Source: a virus
DNA length: 46,300 nucleotides
IMG/VR virus record: IMGVR_UViG_3300048088_000032
Coordinates: 1 to 46,300 of that record
Reading direction: 5' to 3' (one strand)
Below the pieces are notes generated by a model. It searched no databases. It was not told where the DNA came from and worked only from the letters and a program-made list of their open reading frames with translations. Positions 39,554-46,300 of the stretch are shown in pieces; positions within the stretch are counted from its first letter, which is position 1; the number at the start of each line of letters is the position of its first letter. The position numbers and the translations under genes are program-made.

Positions 39554-40149
39554 GCCTGCTCCTTGTCGAGTCCGAGATATGTGCGCCAATAGACTTTGCC
39601 TTCTGATGTCTTGAAGCCCCAGCTATTGCTTTTCTTGCCCATGACGAAGACAGAGCGGGCCATCGATCCCCTCGGAAGGATCAGTCGGTGGAAGTCGGTA
39701 GCGCGGCGGAAGACGACCGCGCCGGGTCCGCGCCAGATGATTCCGTAGTGAGCGCAAAGGTCGGAGTCGGGCGTTTCCGTCTCCAGGCAATCGATAAGTC
39801 GCTCATAGATAGCCGGGCGCTGAAGCGCATACGGCGTCGGCTCAAACACTTCCCAGTACCCGCCCTCCAGCACAATCGACAGCGACCATGACGGGTGATC
39901 GTGCAAATGACGGTCGTTGTCGCTGCGCAGAATCGTGTGCGCGCGCACGGCGATGTTGCGGCATAGCCAGCGGTACAGCGCTCCCGACTTTGGACGGAAG
40001 CCTTCTTTCCACAGTGGGTTGTCTCCGTTGCGATCCGGGCTCCGGTAGCCGAGAATCCAATCACGAAGCATGTAGCCCGGCAGGTCGTAGTAGGGCGTGC
40101 TGCGCGCGCTCTCATGAAGCCGCAGCAGAGGTTTAACCAGCAACTTCAT
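39550..40149 (-). CDS. Cupin-like phage protein
   Basis: 199 residues from ATG 40149. RSDNDRHLHDHPSWSLSIVLEGGYWE is a cupin-type metal motif (two His and Glu), and the second conserved part RGPGAVVFRRATDFHRLIL supplies another His. Beginning (YDLPGYMLRDWILG) is conserved. Such proteins are widespread in Burkholderia-type phages; reaction unknown, perhaps an Fe- or Zn-dependent oxygenase or binding protein. An N-terminal extension in the longer frame is rejected because it overlaps the upstream gene. Confidence 0.65.
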   Translation of the reverse strand: MKLLVKPLLRLHESARSTPYYDLPGYMLRDWILGYRSPDRNGDNPLWKEGFRPKSGALYRWLCRNIAVRAHTILRSDNDRHLHDHPSWSLSIVLEGGYWEVFEPTPYALQRPAIYERLIDCLETETPDSDLCAHYGIIWRGPGAVVFRRATDFHRLILPRGSMARSVFVMGKKSNSWGFKTSEGKVYWRTYLGLDKEQA

Positions 40150-40327
40150 TGACGGTCTCCTTCTCTTCCTTCGTAGTAGTGTGGGCGAGAGCGCGACGCT
40201 GTGCATCCTGCAAGATGCGGGCGAATTTGTCGGGCCCGCAGAAGATGCCGGCGTCTGCCATGATGTCGATCATTTCGCGGTGGCTGAGACCGATGACTAA
40301 TTGGGTGGGGGCGGGTAGGGCGGTCAT
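40133..40327 (-). CDS. Small hypothetical protein
   Basis: 64 residues: LVIGLSHREMIDIMADAGIF and KFARILQDAQRRALAHTTTKEEKETV. Mostly helical, acidic at the end. It overlaps the cupin-like gene by 17 nt and the upstream gene by ATGA. Unknown function. Confidence 0.55.
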   Translation of the reverse strand: MTALPAPTQLVIGLSHREMIDIMADAGIFCGPDKFARILQDAQRRALAHTTTKEEKETVNEVAG

Positions 40328-40593
40328 GCCGTCACCTCAAGATCGTCAGTCACTTCGTCATTGATGGGGATGCCAGAGATTGGTCGGAGATAACGATCCT
40401 CAATGCAAATCTCGGTCGTCCATACCTCCTTTCCAGAACGCTGCATAGTGCAATGGATGGGCGTCCGGCTTTTGCAATGCCACGCCGGACTATCTATTCC
40501 GACGATAGGACCGACGCTCAGAACCTCCACAATCACGCCTTCATCGACGCAATCGCTCGATAGATAAGCCAAATCCCCCGGTTTGCAGTTCAT
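40324..40593 (-). CDS. Small beta-barrel-like protein
   Basis: 89 residues from ATG 40593 with a GGAGG ribosome-binding site 8 nt ahead. NCKPGDLAYLSSDCVDEGVIVEVLSVGP, then IEDRYLRPISG resembles a small SH3-like barrel. The start overlaps the upstream stop by ATGA. Unknown function. Confidence 0.6.
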   Translation of the reverse strand: MNCKPGDLAYLSSDCVDEGVIVEVLSVGPIVGIDSPAWHCKSRTPIHCTMQRSGKEVWTTEICIEDRYLRPISGIPINDEVTDDLEVTA

Positions 40594-40769
40594 TGCACAT
40601 CCCTCCAAACGTCATGCTCAAGAATCTCCGAGCCCCGAATCACTTTCCATTCACCTTCGTAGCGGATCTGTTCGGCTTCTTCCAGCAGTGAGCCGTCTTT
40701 AAAACGCCGCTCGACCTCATAAAGTCCGTCGCGCTCTGGCGGCTGGCTGCATGGTTTCCATTGGGTCAT
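40590..40769 (-). CDS. Small acidic protein (59 residues)
   Basis: Starts MTQWKPCSQPPERDGLYEVE and ends LEHDVWRDVQ. Start ATG 40769 and stop 40590-40592 both overlap the neighbouring genes by ATGA, leaving no gap in the chain. Similar short W-K-P-x-S-x-P-P-x-x-G proteins occur in many phages. Function unknown. Confidence 0.65.
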   Translation of the reverse strand: MTQWKPCSQPPERDGLYEVERRFKDGSLLEEAEQIRYEGEWKVIRGSEILEHDVWRDVQ

Positions 40770-41332
40770 GCGGCCTCCCGTTCGTGGTCATCCCAGAGGT
40801 GGTGGTAGATGCGGCCCGGTTCGCCCTTGGGAGCTACTACCGGTTGCATCATCGTCATGAACGGATTCTTCCTGTTTGCGACCTTTCTTTGCATGCGCTT
40901 ACGAATTGCCCGCGGGACAGGTTGCGGCTTCTCGGCGTTCGGCCCTTCGCCGGCTACCCAATACTCCACCCACATGCCGCCGGGACGACAACGAACCCAT
41001 GTCTCTATATGAACGGTTTGCGGTTTCGCGATGCACTGGGCGCGAAGCAACCTCCCGGCGTATTCCTTATTGATGCCAACCACTGCGGCAATGTCATAGG
41101 CTTTACCAGGATGTTTCTCGACCGCCACAATCAATGAAGGCAGCACATATGAGCCGTGTCGATCTATTGAGACCGGCCGGGGGCCAAGTCGCATATGAGT
41201 TGCATGGCGCGCCACGTCAACGGGAGATCGTGTCGGCCAAAGATGCGCCATCGACTTGTACGACTTTCCGCTCGCATGTACGCGACGGATGTTTTCCTTT
41301 TCCTCTTCCGTGTACCGCACTCCGCTAGTCAT
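40766..41332 (-). CDS. HTH-containing hypothetical protein
   Basis: 188 residues. N-terminal SANT/Myb-like helices (RYTEEEKENIRRVHASGKSY, then SMAHLWPTRSPVDVARHATHM), a second helical motif (YDIAAVVGINKEYAGRLLRAQ) like a winged HTH, and a basic tail (RKRMQRKVANRKNPF). Could be a DNA-binding regulator. ATGA overlaps on both sides. Confidence 0.6.
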   Translation of the reverse strand: MTSGVRYTEEEKENIRRVHASGKSYKSMAHLWPTRSPVDVARHATHMRLGPRPVSIDRHGSYVLPSLIVAVEKHPGKAYDIAAVVGINKEYAGRLLRAQCIAKPQTVHIETWVRCRPGGMWVEYWVAGEGPNAEKPQPVPRAIRKRMQRKVANRKNPFMTMMQPVVAPKGEPGRIYHHLWDDHEREAA

Positions 41333-41805
41333 GCTGCCTCCTGATGCTTCCAGTACTCGCGCTCAACAATCTTCGTCGCCGCGTCCACTTCGCCGATCGT
41401 CGCCATGCGGAGTTGCTGGCCCCACAGTGCGATCGCTTCTTCGACGGCTGCCTGGTCGGCATGCGAGACGAATCCCAGCTTCCCGGTCGCCTCATATCCT
41501 GGAATCATGCGGCGCATCGCTTCGTGTGCTGCGTTGAACGTGTCGAGCGCTTCGGTGCCGAGCCCGCCCTTGGCGAAAAGCCACGCCTGATTCAAGCAGT
41601 TAGCGAGTGTGTCCCACTGGCTTTTTTGGCCGTAGCCACGCGTCACTGCATCCAGTGAAGTCAACGCAGCCATTTCGAACTCGCCCGCAAACGCTTCGTT
41701 GACGTCCTGCCGGAGCACCTTGAATCGCTCCAGGGCGATCATGCAGGCGTTCGGGTTGACCATGCGCGGGCGGTAGGCCTTGCGCGGTTTAGATGAGCGA
41801 GCCAT
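41329..41805 (-). CDS. Conserved hypothetical phage protein
   Basis: 158 residues. Basic N-terminus (MARSSKPRKAYRPRMVNPNA), then helices with LTSLDAVTRGYGQKSQWDTLANCLNQAW and AAVEEAIALWGQQLR. The family recurs in the early operons of beta-proteobacterial phages; no function is known. Coupled to the HTH gene on its left. Confidence 0.6.
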   Translation of the reverse strand: MARSSKPRKAYRPRMVNPNACMIALERFKVLRQDVNEAFAGEFEMAALTSLDAVTRGYGQKSQWDTLANCLNQAWLFAKGGLGTEALDTFNAAHEAMRRMIPGYEATGKLGFVSHADQAAVEEAIALWGQQLRMATIGEVDAATKIVEREYWKHQEAA

Positions 41806-42116
41806 TACGCTACCTCCAGCATCGGTTGTTTGACGAGACGTTGACGGGCTGCCTCTTGCATGCCGCGTAGCGTTTCCATTGCGCGAAAGATTGGGGGCGT
41901 ATCGCCGTCTTCGTGGCTAGCCAGGCGCCAGAGCGAATCAGAGCGGGATTTGCCCTGCTCGGCCAGAACCACCTGGTATCGTCCAAGCATCAAAAGCAGG
42001 GTCTGGCCGATACTCGTGTCAGTGACGTCGAGTTCTCCGGCAATCTGCCAGCCGTAAGCCCCGTTCGGGTTTGCTCGAAGGATTTCGAGAACGAGTGGAA
42101 TTTTTGGTGCAGTCAT
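41805..42116 (-). CDS. Winged-helix-like small protein
   Basis: 103 residues. PLVLEILRANPNGAYGWQIAGELDVTDTSIGQTLLLMLGRYQVVLAEQGKSRSDSLWRL reads as a winged HTH (helix, helix, wing). Possibly a transcription regulator. It overlaps the upstream gene and the one after by one to four bases. Confidence 0.6.
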   Translation of the reverse strand: MTAPKIPLVLEILRANPNGAYGWQIAGELDVTDTSIGQTLLLMLGRYQVVLAEQGKSRSDSLWRLASHEDGDTPPIFRAMETLRGMQEAARQRLVKQPMLEVA

Positions 42117-42520
42117 GCCGCCTCCTTCTCACCGACCATTTCAGATGCCACCGTCGACCACGCGACAACCGAGCCTTCAATCGTCCATTCGTAGTCGTGC
42201 CACGTTCCGCCGTGTAAAACTCCGATAAGCGGTCCAAGCGGCCACACCGCGCGCCATTCATCCTGATTCTTACGAAAGAACAGAAGAGGCACTTTCTTCT
42301 CGGCGACTGCCTGCTCGACGGCTTGTGCCCACCAGGTCTTTAAATCGCCACGCGTCGCCGTTGCATGCCGCTTTACCTCGACACAGAAGCCCGGAATTCC
42401 CTCAAGGTCGCTCTCGCCGTCAAGCTGGCGGACTTTGCGCTTCACTTCCCAGCCAGTCAGAGCGCGGACGATGGAAGCAATTTCGCGCTCGCCGACCTTT
42501 CCTTTGTTACGCGACTTCAT
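42113..42520 (-). CDS. PD-(D/E)XK-type nuclease-like protein
   Basis: 135 residues from ATG 42520, the start set by the ATGA overlap with the upstream micro-ORF. KGKVGEREIASIVRALTGWEVKRKVRQLDGESDLEGIPGFCVEVKRH carries E, D, and the E-V-K of the VRR-NUC/Hjc-like nuclease fold. Probably cuts branched DNA in recombination or replication. The C-terminus (WTIEGSVVAWSTVASEMVG) is beta-like. Confidence 0.7.
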   Translation of the reverse strand: MKSRNKGKVGEREIASIVRALTGWEVKRKVRQLDGESDLEGIPGFCVEVKRHATATRGDLKTWWAQAVEQAVAEKKVPLLFFRKNQDEWRAVWPLGPLIGVLHGGTWHDYEWTIEGSVVAWSTVASEMVGEKEAA

Positions 42521-42582
42521 GCCCATTTCTGCACCCAGTAAGTAGTCCTATACGTTGTGTCTGCTATCCGCTCCATATCCAT
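42517..42582 (-). CDS. Micro-ORF (21 residues)
   Basis: MDMERIADTTYRTTYWVQKW, 21 codons. GGGG lies just before the ATG (or 8 nt before the second ATG at 42576). Its stop overlaps the start of the nuclease-like gene by ATGA. May be a leader peptide or a tiny protein. Confidence 0.4.
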   Translation of the reverse strand: MDMERIADTTYRTTYWVQKWA

Positions 42583-42588
42583 TTCCCC

Positions 42589-42756
42589 TTATTCCTTGCG
42601 AGCGCTCCAAAACTCGGTTAGTCCAGTTCGTATCTGTTCTGCCGCTTGCTCGCCGAATGCGGCTCCGATTTCGGCTATCAGCGTTCGCCTTCGGTCTACA
42701 GTCCAATCAACAATTTCTTCGATGACTTCGAGAAGGCGTTTGCGGTCATGGATCAC
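42589..42756 (-). CDS. Small coiled-coil protein with GTG start
   Basis: 55 residues from GTG 42756, which overlaps the stop of the primase-helicase gene (GTGA). MIHDRKRLLEVIEEIVDWTV, then ERRRTLIAEIGAAFGEQAA-type helices and LTEFWSARKE. Too short for a normal search cutoff but fits the gene chain and codon pattern. Unknown role, perhaps a helicase accessory factor. Confidence 0.6.
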   Translation of the reverse strand: MIHDRKRLLEVIEEIVDWTVDRRRTLIAEIGAAFGEQAAEQIRTGLTEFWSARKE

Positions 42757-44486
42757 GCTGCCTCCTTCTTGCGGTGATGCATCGAATAGGTGTTCGGCAA
42801 AACGTTCTTCTTGTACGGCTTGTAGCGCCCGCAGATATGGTCGTAATCGAACTCAACCATGCCAACCTTCCCATTGGTCTTTTTACGGACCTTCTGCACA
42901 TGCACCTGGACTGGCGATCCGGTTTGAACAACGTCGCGATAGACGGTGATGCAGTTATCGGCCTTGTTGCGCCAGTGAGCCGAGCCGCTAACGTCGTAAG
43001 GCGTAGGGACTGGGTAAGCGCCGCTTGTTTTGTCTTTCTGCAACTTCGTCGGGTGTGCAACCAGCCAGACATGGACCTGATTTTTGCGCGCGAATGCACG
43101 GATTCTCGTCAGCGCCTGACTGATGTAGTCCGTTTCAGTAACGTTACCGTCACGGGCAGGATTGATCTCATTCCACGGGTCGACAATGAGGCCGCGGATT
43201 CCGTGACGCAGTACGAGCTGCTGGGCGATCTCCAGCAATCCATCCACGGTTGGATAGTCCGGCAGCATGAAGTGGAAGTGTTCGTTGACAAACTTCAACG
43301 CGTCGCCCATTTCCTTGAACGACATGCGATCTGTAAAGCCTTCCATGAACGGCTTCCCGACGATCTTTTCGGTCATCTTTTCGACGTGGTACTTCAGCGG
43401 CTGATTTTCTGGCGAGAAAATGCCGAAATTCCATCCGTAGTGGTGCGCGAGATTAAGAGCAAGGGCATCCAGCCATTCGCTCTTGCCATGCCCGGGGATA
43501 CCAGTTACAAGCGTCCATTCGCCGGTCATGACTCGGTACGTGTCGTCCATTTCCGCCCAGCTTGTCGAAACGCCGCGCTCCGGGCCGTACTCGTAGTCGT
43601 TGAAGATCGACTCGATAATGTCGTCGACGCTGTACGTTCCCTCGATAGGAAGGGCGCGCGCATTACCGATGCAATCGGCAAGAATCTCGGCGCCATGCTT
43701 CAAAAGAACCTCATTAGCGTCCTTGCAATCTTCCGGCCATACGACGATCAGGCACTTCTCGCGCCCCAAGCGGCGCACCAGCTCTTCCTGCAATCGGACT
43801 CCCGGCTCGTCGCTGTCAACGGCGATGATGTGCAACTTGACCGCCTCAAGCGCCTTCTCGGTCAGAAAGTCGAATTTGTTGCTGTACGACTTCGAGTCGG
43901 CGGCCGGCGCACCGTCAGGGACCGACACACAACTCGTCAGGCCAGCCATCTCGACCGACAACTTGTCAATCTCGCCTTCTACCCAGACCAGCACGTCCGG
44001 GTTGATATCGTTGATACCGTACAGGATTCGCTCAGCGCCAGCCGCCATGCGGAACAGTTTGTCCTTGGACCGATACTTGACGTTCACGACTTCCTCACCG
44101 CGGAAGTAGGGGAACAGAATGCAATCCCGCTCTTCCTCGACCTGCGGGAAGTAGATCGATCCCTTGGTGATCCGGTTGCGCTCGATCACCGTTGCATCGA
44201 TACCACGTGTTTTGAACCATGCCACCGTTCCGTCAGGGGCCTGCGTCGCTGCGACGAATACCGGCTTGGTGTACGCCTTGCGGATTTCCGGCTTCTGCCA
44301 TTCTCCGCCCTTGAGCGTCCCGCTCCACCCACAATGCCAGCAGTTGAAAAGCCCCTGTTCCGTGTTCACGTTTAAGCACGGATAGTTCTTTTTCTTCCGG
44401 CTGGGCGAGCATTGCGGACAGGTCACTTTGACCTCTACGCCGCTCTTGCCGCTCACGTCGATTCCGAAATCGCTAAAGGTTTTCAC
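42753..44486 (-). CDS. Primase-helicase (zinc finger, TOPRIM, RecA-fold)
   Basis: 577 residues. Zinc ribbon C23-x2-C26 ... C49-x2-C52, TOPRIM with E170 (VWVEGEIDKLS) and D224-x-D226 (IAVDSDEPG), and a DnaB/Twinkle-like helicase with Walker A GIPGHGKS (329-336) and GLIVDPWNEI as motif B. T7 gp4-like; it lays primers and unwinds DNA at the phage fork. It follows the O-like initiator by an ATGA overlap. Basic tail (HHRKKEAA). The domain order suggests both activities are intact. Confidence 0.88.
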   Translation of the reverse strand: MKTFSDFGIDVSGKSGVEVKVTCPQCSPSRKKKNYPCLNVNTEQGLFNCWHCGWSGTLKGGEWQKPEIRKAYTKPVFVAATQAPDGTVAWFKTRGIDATVIERNRITKGSIYFPQVEEERDCILFPYFRGEEVVNVKYRSKDKLFRMAAGAERILYGINDINPDVLVWVEGEIDKLSVEMAGLTSCVSVPDGAPAADSKSYSNKFDFLTEKALEAVKLHIIAVDSDEPGVRLQEELVRRLGREKCLIVVWPEDCKDANEVLLKHGAEILADCIGNARALPIEGTYSVDDIIESIFNDYEYGPERGVSTSWAEMDDTYRVMTGEWTLVTGIPGHGKSEWLDALALNLAHHYGWNFGIFSPENQPLKYHVEKMTEKIVGKPFMEGFTDRMSFKEMGDALKFVNEHFHFMLPDYPTVDGLLEIAQQLVLRHGIRGLIVDPWNEINPARDGNVTETDYISQALTRIRAFARKNQVHVWLVAHPTKLQKDKTSGAYPVPTPYDVSGSAHWRNKADNCITVYRDVVQTGSPVQVHVQKVRKKTNGKVGMVEFDYDHICGRYKPYKKNVLPNTYSMHHRKKEAA

Positions 44487-45130
44487 AGTACCAACCCCGA
44501 TGTGTTTCCGTTGCCTTTCGGCTTGCCATTGATCTTTGCCCAGTCGTCGCGGATCGCATTCATCAGCGCCGAATCCCAGTTCGCGTAGGTATAGCCGTTT
44601 GCTTCCACCTTCCGCACGAACGAATCGAAGTGCTCGTCGAGCCGTTCAAAACCTTCTTTCGCCGCCCACGCAACAACTCGCTCGCTAATCCCAAAATCTT
44701 CCGGCATAGCCGTCTTGGGTGATTTGGTCCGCGTAGCGGGCTTTCTCTTACTCTTTTCTTCTCTCCTCTCTTCTTCTCTCTTCTGGGGCGTTTCTGTAAC
44801 GTTACATCCCTGTTCCTGCAACTGTTTCTGTGCCTCACGATGCTTGCGAACCCGCTCTGTGCTTGAGTCAGACGGCTTTTGCCGCTTGTCCCAATTAAGC
44901 AGATTCCAGTCGTCATCCATGAACCGTTTGGCGATGAAAAGTGCCTTTGTCTCCGCAAGATGCGTTTCATCGATACGCAGTGCGAAACAGATGTCCGTTA
45001 CCTGTAACGTTTCAAGAACGTTACTGCAACGTAGGCACATCAACATCAACAGCCGGCGCTGCATGGCCTCGGGCATGCTCTGCACTTTCGGATCGGTCGC
45101 AAACTCTGCGTACATCCGGAACCATTCCAA
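44483..45130 (-). CDS. O-like replication initiator
   Basis: 215 residues. MEWFRMYAEFATDPKVQSMPEAMQRRLLMLMCLRC opens the family of phage O-like initiators; a basic linker of mixed charge (KREEERREEKSKRKPATRTK) and a C-terminal helical domain (FGISERVVAWAAKEGFERLDEHFDSFVRKVEANG) follow. Start is TTG 45130 with an AAGGGG ribosome-binding site 6 nt ahead. CGTTAC repeats and a purine tract lie within the gene, where the origin is expected. It loads the helicase encoded next. Confidence 0.75.
   Translation of the reverse strand: MEWFRMYAEFATDPKVQSMPEAMQRRLLMLMCLRCSNVLETLQVTDICFALRIDETHLAETKALFIAKRFMDDDWNLLNWDKRQKPSDSSTERVRKHREAQKQLQEQGCNVTETPQKREEERREEKSKRKPATRTKSPKTAMPEDFGISERVVAWAAKEGFERLDEHFDSFVRKVEANGYTYANWDSALMNAIRDDWAKINGKPKGNGNTSGLVL
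44741..44784. other. Polypyrimidine/polypurine tract in the initiator gene
   Basis: 34 uninterrupted pyrimidines on the plus strand (44751-44784) preceded by nine more (44741-44749), so 43 of 44 bases. It codes for the charged linker. Position inside the initiator gene suggests a helper of origin melting or a recombination point, but it may follow only from the Glu/Arg/Lys codons. Confidence 0.45.
44796..45032. repeat. CGTTAC/GTAACG motifs, candidate origin iterons
   Basis: GTAACGTTAC palindrome at 44796-44805, CGTTAC at 44996-45001 and 45019-45024, GTAACG at 45004-45009, and a partial CAACGTAG copy at 45029 onward. They fall in the initiator gene. In lambdoid phages the initiator binds repeats within its own gene. 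Confidence 0.4.
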
Positions 45131-45238
45131 TTACAGCCCCTTCAGATTGAACCGGTCATAGACGCGCTGACATGCCTCAAGAGACAGCCAGCCCGCGCAA
45201 TAGGCCCACAGCAGAGCCCGCTTAGTAAGCGTCTTCAC
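45131..45238 (-). CDS. Small protein (35 residues)
   Basis: GTG start 45238 overlapping the upstream stop (GTGA), stop directly before the TTG of the initiator gene. MKTLTKRALLWAYCAGWLSL, then EACQRVYDRFNLKGL: one membrane-like helix. The same short type stands before replication genes in related phages. Function unknown. Confidence 0.6.
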   Translation of the reverse strand: MKTLTKRALLWAYCAGWLSLEACQRVYDRFNLKGL

Positions 45239-45423
45239 GCCAACCCCTTATCCAATTCCATGCGCCGGATTTGTGCCGGCGAACGTGCTGCGATCTCATC
45301 CTTCAGTCGACGCCATAGACGCGCGCGCTCGGTCAGGTCAGAAGACAGGACCATGGCGGCGCCAAGTTGCTCGATCCTCGCTTCGCGCTCTTCATCGGTG
45401 ATGCCTTGCTCACGCGCATTCAT
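45235..45423 (-). CDS. Small charged protein
   Basis: 62 residues, helical (ITDEEREARIEQLGAAMVLSS, then RARLWRRLKDEIAARSPAQI). A GGAGG ribosome-binding site lies in the end of the upstream small gene. Unknown role in the early operon. Confidence 0.6.
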   Translation of the reverse strand: MNAREQGITDEEREARIEQLGAAMVLSSDLTERARLWRRLKDEIAARSPAQIRRMELDKGLA

Positions 45424-45424
45424 A

Positions 45425-45511
45425 TCAACCTCCGCAGAACGGAATCAGAATCGTCGCCACCAGGCAAGCGCCAAAAGCGATGACACAAAGGACGAAAACC
45501 GCAGTGCGCAT
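45425..45511 (-). CDS. Small membrane protein (28 residues)
   Basis: MRTAVFVLCVIAFGACLVAT, then ILIPFCGG: one membrane helix. ATG 45511 shares a base with the CII-like gene's stop (TAATG), and its stop is one base before the next ATG. Coupling supports expression. Confidence 0.55.
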   Translation of the reverse strand: MRTAVFVLCVIAFGACLVATILIPFCGG

Positions 45512-45864
45512 TACGCCGCCCTCGCTGCCGCAAGTTGTTCCTCAAGTTGCCGGATCTTGGCGTCTTTCGACTCCACCAGATCACAGCCCGCGTTCATTGC
45601 CTCGTACTGGACCGGAGCGCGGTTCCCGCACAGCCGCATGAGCGCCAGCCGCTTGTGAGTCGGGAACCCCGCCTGGCCCTGCATCATGCGAGAGAAATGT
45701 CCTTTGTCGATTGACAGTTCCTTGCTGATGTACTCGTGCGTGAATCGACTCAGTTGAATGCACAACCGGATCGCATCCAGCTCGTCGTCGCACATGTTCA
45801 AAAGCTCGACCGGAACGTTCTGAAGCTTCTTAGGCTCACCATGAACTGCCAATTCGCGTTGCAT
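45511..45864 (-). CDS. CII-position DNA-binding regulator
   Basis: 117 residues from ATG 45864. Residues 24-75 read as a helix-turn-helix (ELDAIRLCIQLSRFTHEYISKELSIDKGHFSRMMQGQAGFP), residues 96-115 as a short coiled coil that could mediate oligomers. It stands where lambda cII stands: after cro and a tR1-like terminator, before the O-like gene, and TTG repeats of CII type lie just upstream of its start. Probably controls the lysogeny decision or DNA replication. Not homologous to CII in any motif I can see. Confidence 0.6.
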   Translation of the reverse strand: MQRELAVHGEPKKLQNVPVELLNMCDDELDAIRLCIQLSRFTHEYISKELSIDKGHFSRMMQGQAGFPTHKRLALMRLCGNRAPVQYEAMNAGCDLVESKDAKIRQLEEQLAAARAA

Positions 45865-45874
45865 TTGATTTCCC

Positions 45875-45898
45875 TTGTTGAGGGTTGACTGGAGTTGA
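45875..45898 (+). promoter_or_regulatory. CII-type direct repeats, possible PRE-like promoter
   Basis: TTGT, TTGA and TTGA at 45875, 45885 and 45895, so exactly 10-nt period (TTGN N6 TTGN), the geometry of a lambda CII site. On the plus strand they face the cro gene and the repressor gene expected beyond the edge. A TAAACA 10 nt past the last repeat could be the -10. Confidence 0.4.
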
Positions 45899-45907
45899 CG
45901 GTCCCTG

Positions 45908-45944
45908 CTAAACAAAAATGGAGTCATATCAACGCACTCCATTT
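45908..45944 (-). terminator. tR1-like terminator between cro and the CII-like gene
   Basis: 9-bp stem 45936-45944 / 45916-45924, 11-nt loop, then TTTTTGTTT on the minus strand. Same place as lambda tR1. Confidence 0.6.
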
Positions 45945-46007
45945 CTTGAACCGGTCCAACTTATGAACAACCCCCAACTGCTTGGTTATGTGTTGTTGTT
46001 GAACTGC

Positions 46008-46300
46008 TTAGTTGCGCCGCTTTGCTTCCTTGGTTTTCCGGCTAGACGTCCCGCCCGGATTGTTTTGCGCGTCGTCGCTCGCCTTGACTCGCTCTACAAT
46101 GTCGCTATCGGCGATCGACTGCGCGGAGCTACGGATGTAGGCCCAATCGACATCGGGTCGCAAGTCTTCGACGCGAACCGCACCCGCAGAAGCCTTCTCG
46201 ATCTCAATGGCCAAAGACTCAGCACACCGACGTTGCTTGTAGGCGATCTGCCAGAGATATGCGACGGAGGTTCCGACCTTAGTGGCGAACGCATCGCGCT
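46008..46300 (-). CDS. Cro/YdaS-like repressor, truncated by window edge
   Basis: About 97 residues visible, open at the right edge. RDAFATKVGTSVAYLWQIAYKQRRCAESLAIEIEKASAGAV is the YdaS/Cro helix-turn-helix (helix 3 at VAYLWQIA), followed by VEDLRPDVDWAYIR, the typical end of the YdaS domain. The C-terminal 40 residues are polar and basic (GGTSSRKTKEAKRRN). First gene of the early operon; the cI-type repressor is expected on the plus strand beyond the edge. Confidence 0.75.
   Translation of the reverse strand, partial: RDAFATKVGTSVAYLWQIAYKQRRCAESLAIEIEKASAGAVRVEDLRPDVDWAYIRSSAQSIADSDIVERVKASDDAQNNPGGTSSRKTKEAKRRN

Noticed and set aside
42774-44375. 533-codon plus-strand ORF opposite the primase-helicase
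   Set aside because: Shadow frame of a clearly conserved enzyme on the other strand.

Overview
The window is almost entirely a temperate, contractile-tailed bacteriophage (myovirus-type prophage or phage genome) of a high-GC proteobacterial host. Gene content and protein style (the portal, capsid, sheath and tube families together with Cro-, NinB- and YbcO-like early genes and many Gly/Ala-rich structural proteins) point to a Burkholderia/Paraburkholderia-type host. That host assignment is inference: there is no host DNA, integrase or attachment site in view. Nearly all genes lie on the minus strand, so transcription runs from right to left.

Right end (about 46300 to 35970), early region: a Cro/YdaS-like repressor cut by the edge, a tR1-like terminator, TTG-type direct repeats resembling a CII-activated promoter, a CII-position regulator, then a tightly overlapped operon. 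It holds an O-like replication initiator, a zinc-finger/TOPRIM/RecA-fold primase-helicase, a PD-(D/E)XK-type protein, HTH proteins, a cupin-like protein, a dNMP-kinase-like protein, NinB, a YbcO-like nuclease, a small cytosine methyltransferase and a possible late regulator. Several genes of 19 to 59 codons lie in this operon and are recognised by stop/start overlaps with their neighbours.

Middle (about 35970 to 22460), transition and head region: small ORFs, an approximately 570-nt stretch without a convincing gene but with many hairpins and a pseudoknot ending in an intrinsic terminator, then a metallophosphoesterase, small and large terminase, portal (DUF1073), Mu F-like morphogenesis protein, a NUDIX-capsid protease fusion with a probable nested scaffold, a decoration protein, the major capsid protein (DUF2184) and connector proteins.

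Left (about 22460 to 1), tail, fibres and lysis: neck and tail-completion proteins, sheath (DUF3383), tube, a tail-assembly chaperone pair with a -1 slippery heptamer, tape measure with a lysozyme domain, a complete baseplate set, two receptor-binding proteins (Gly-rich fibre and pectate-lyase-fold spike with a Sec-type signal peptide), a 21-residue-repeat protein, holin-like protein, T4-type lysozyme, further membrane/lipoproteins, and two homing-endonuclease-type insertions.

Two plus-strand genes stand against this flow as morons: an FkbM methyltransferase and an 82-residue acidic protein. Both end in a CTAG shared with the stop of the opposing structural gene. Ten intrinsic terminators point along the late transcript, many directly in front of a start codon, which suggests antitermination or deliberate mRNA 3'-end formation. 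All family names come from reading motifs and gene order; no database search was possible.
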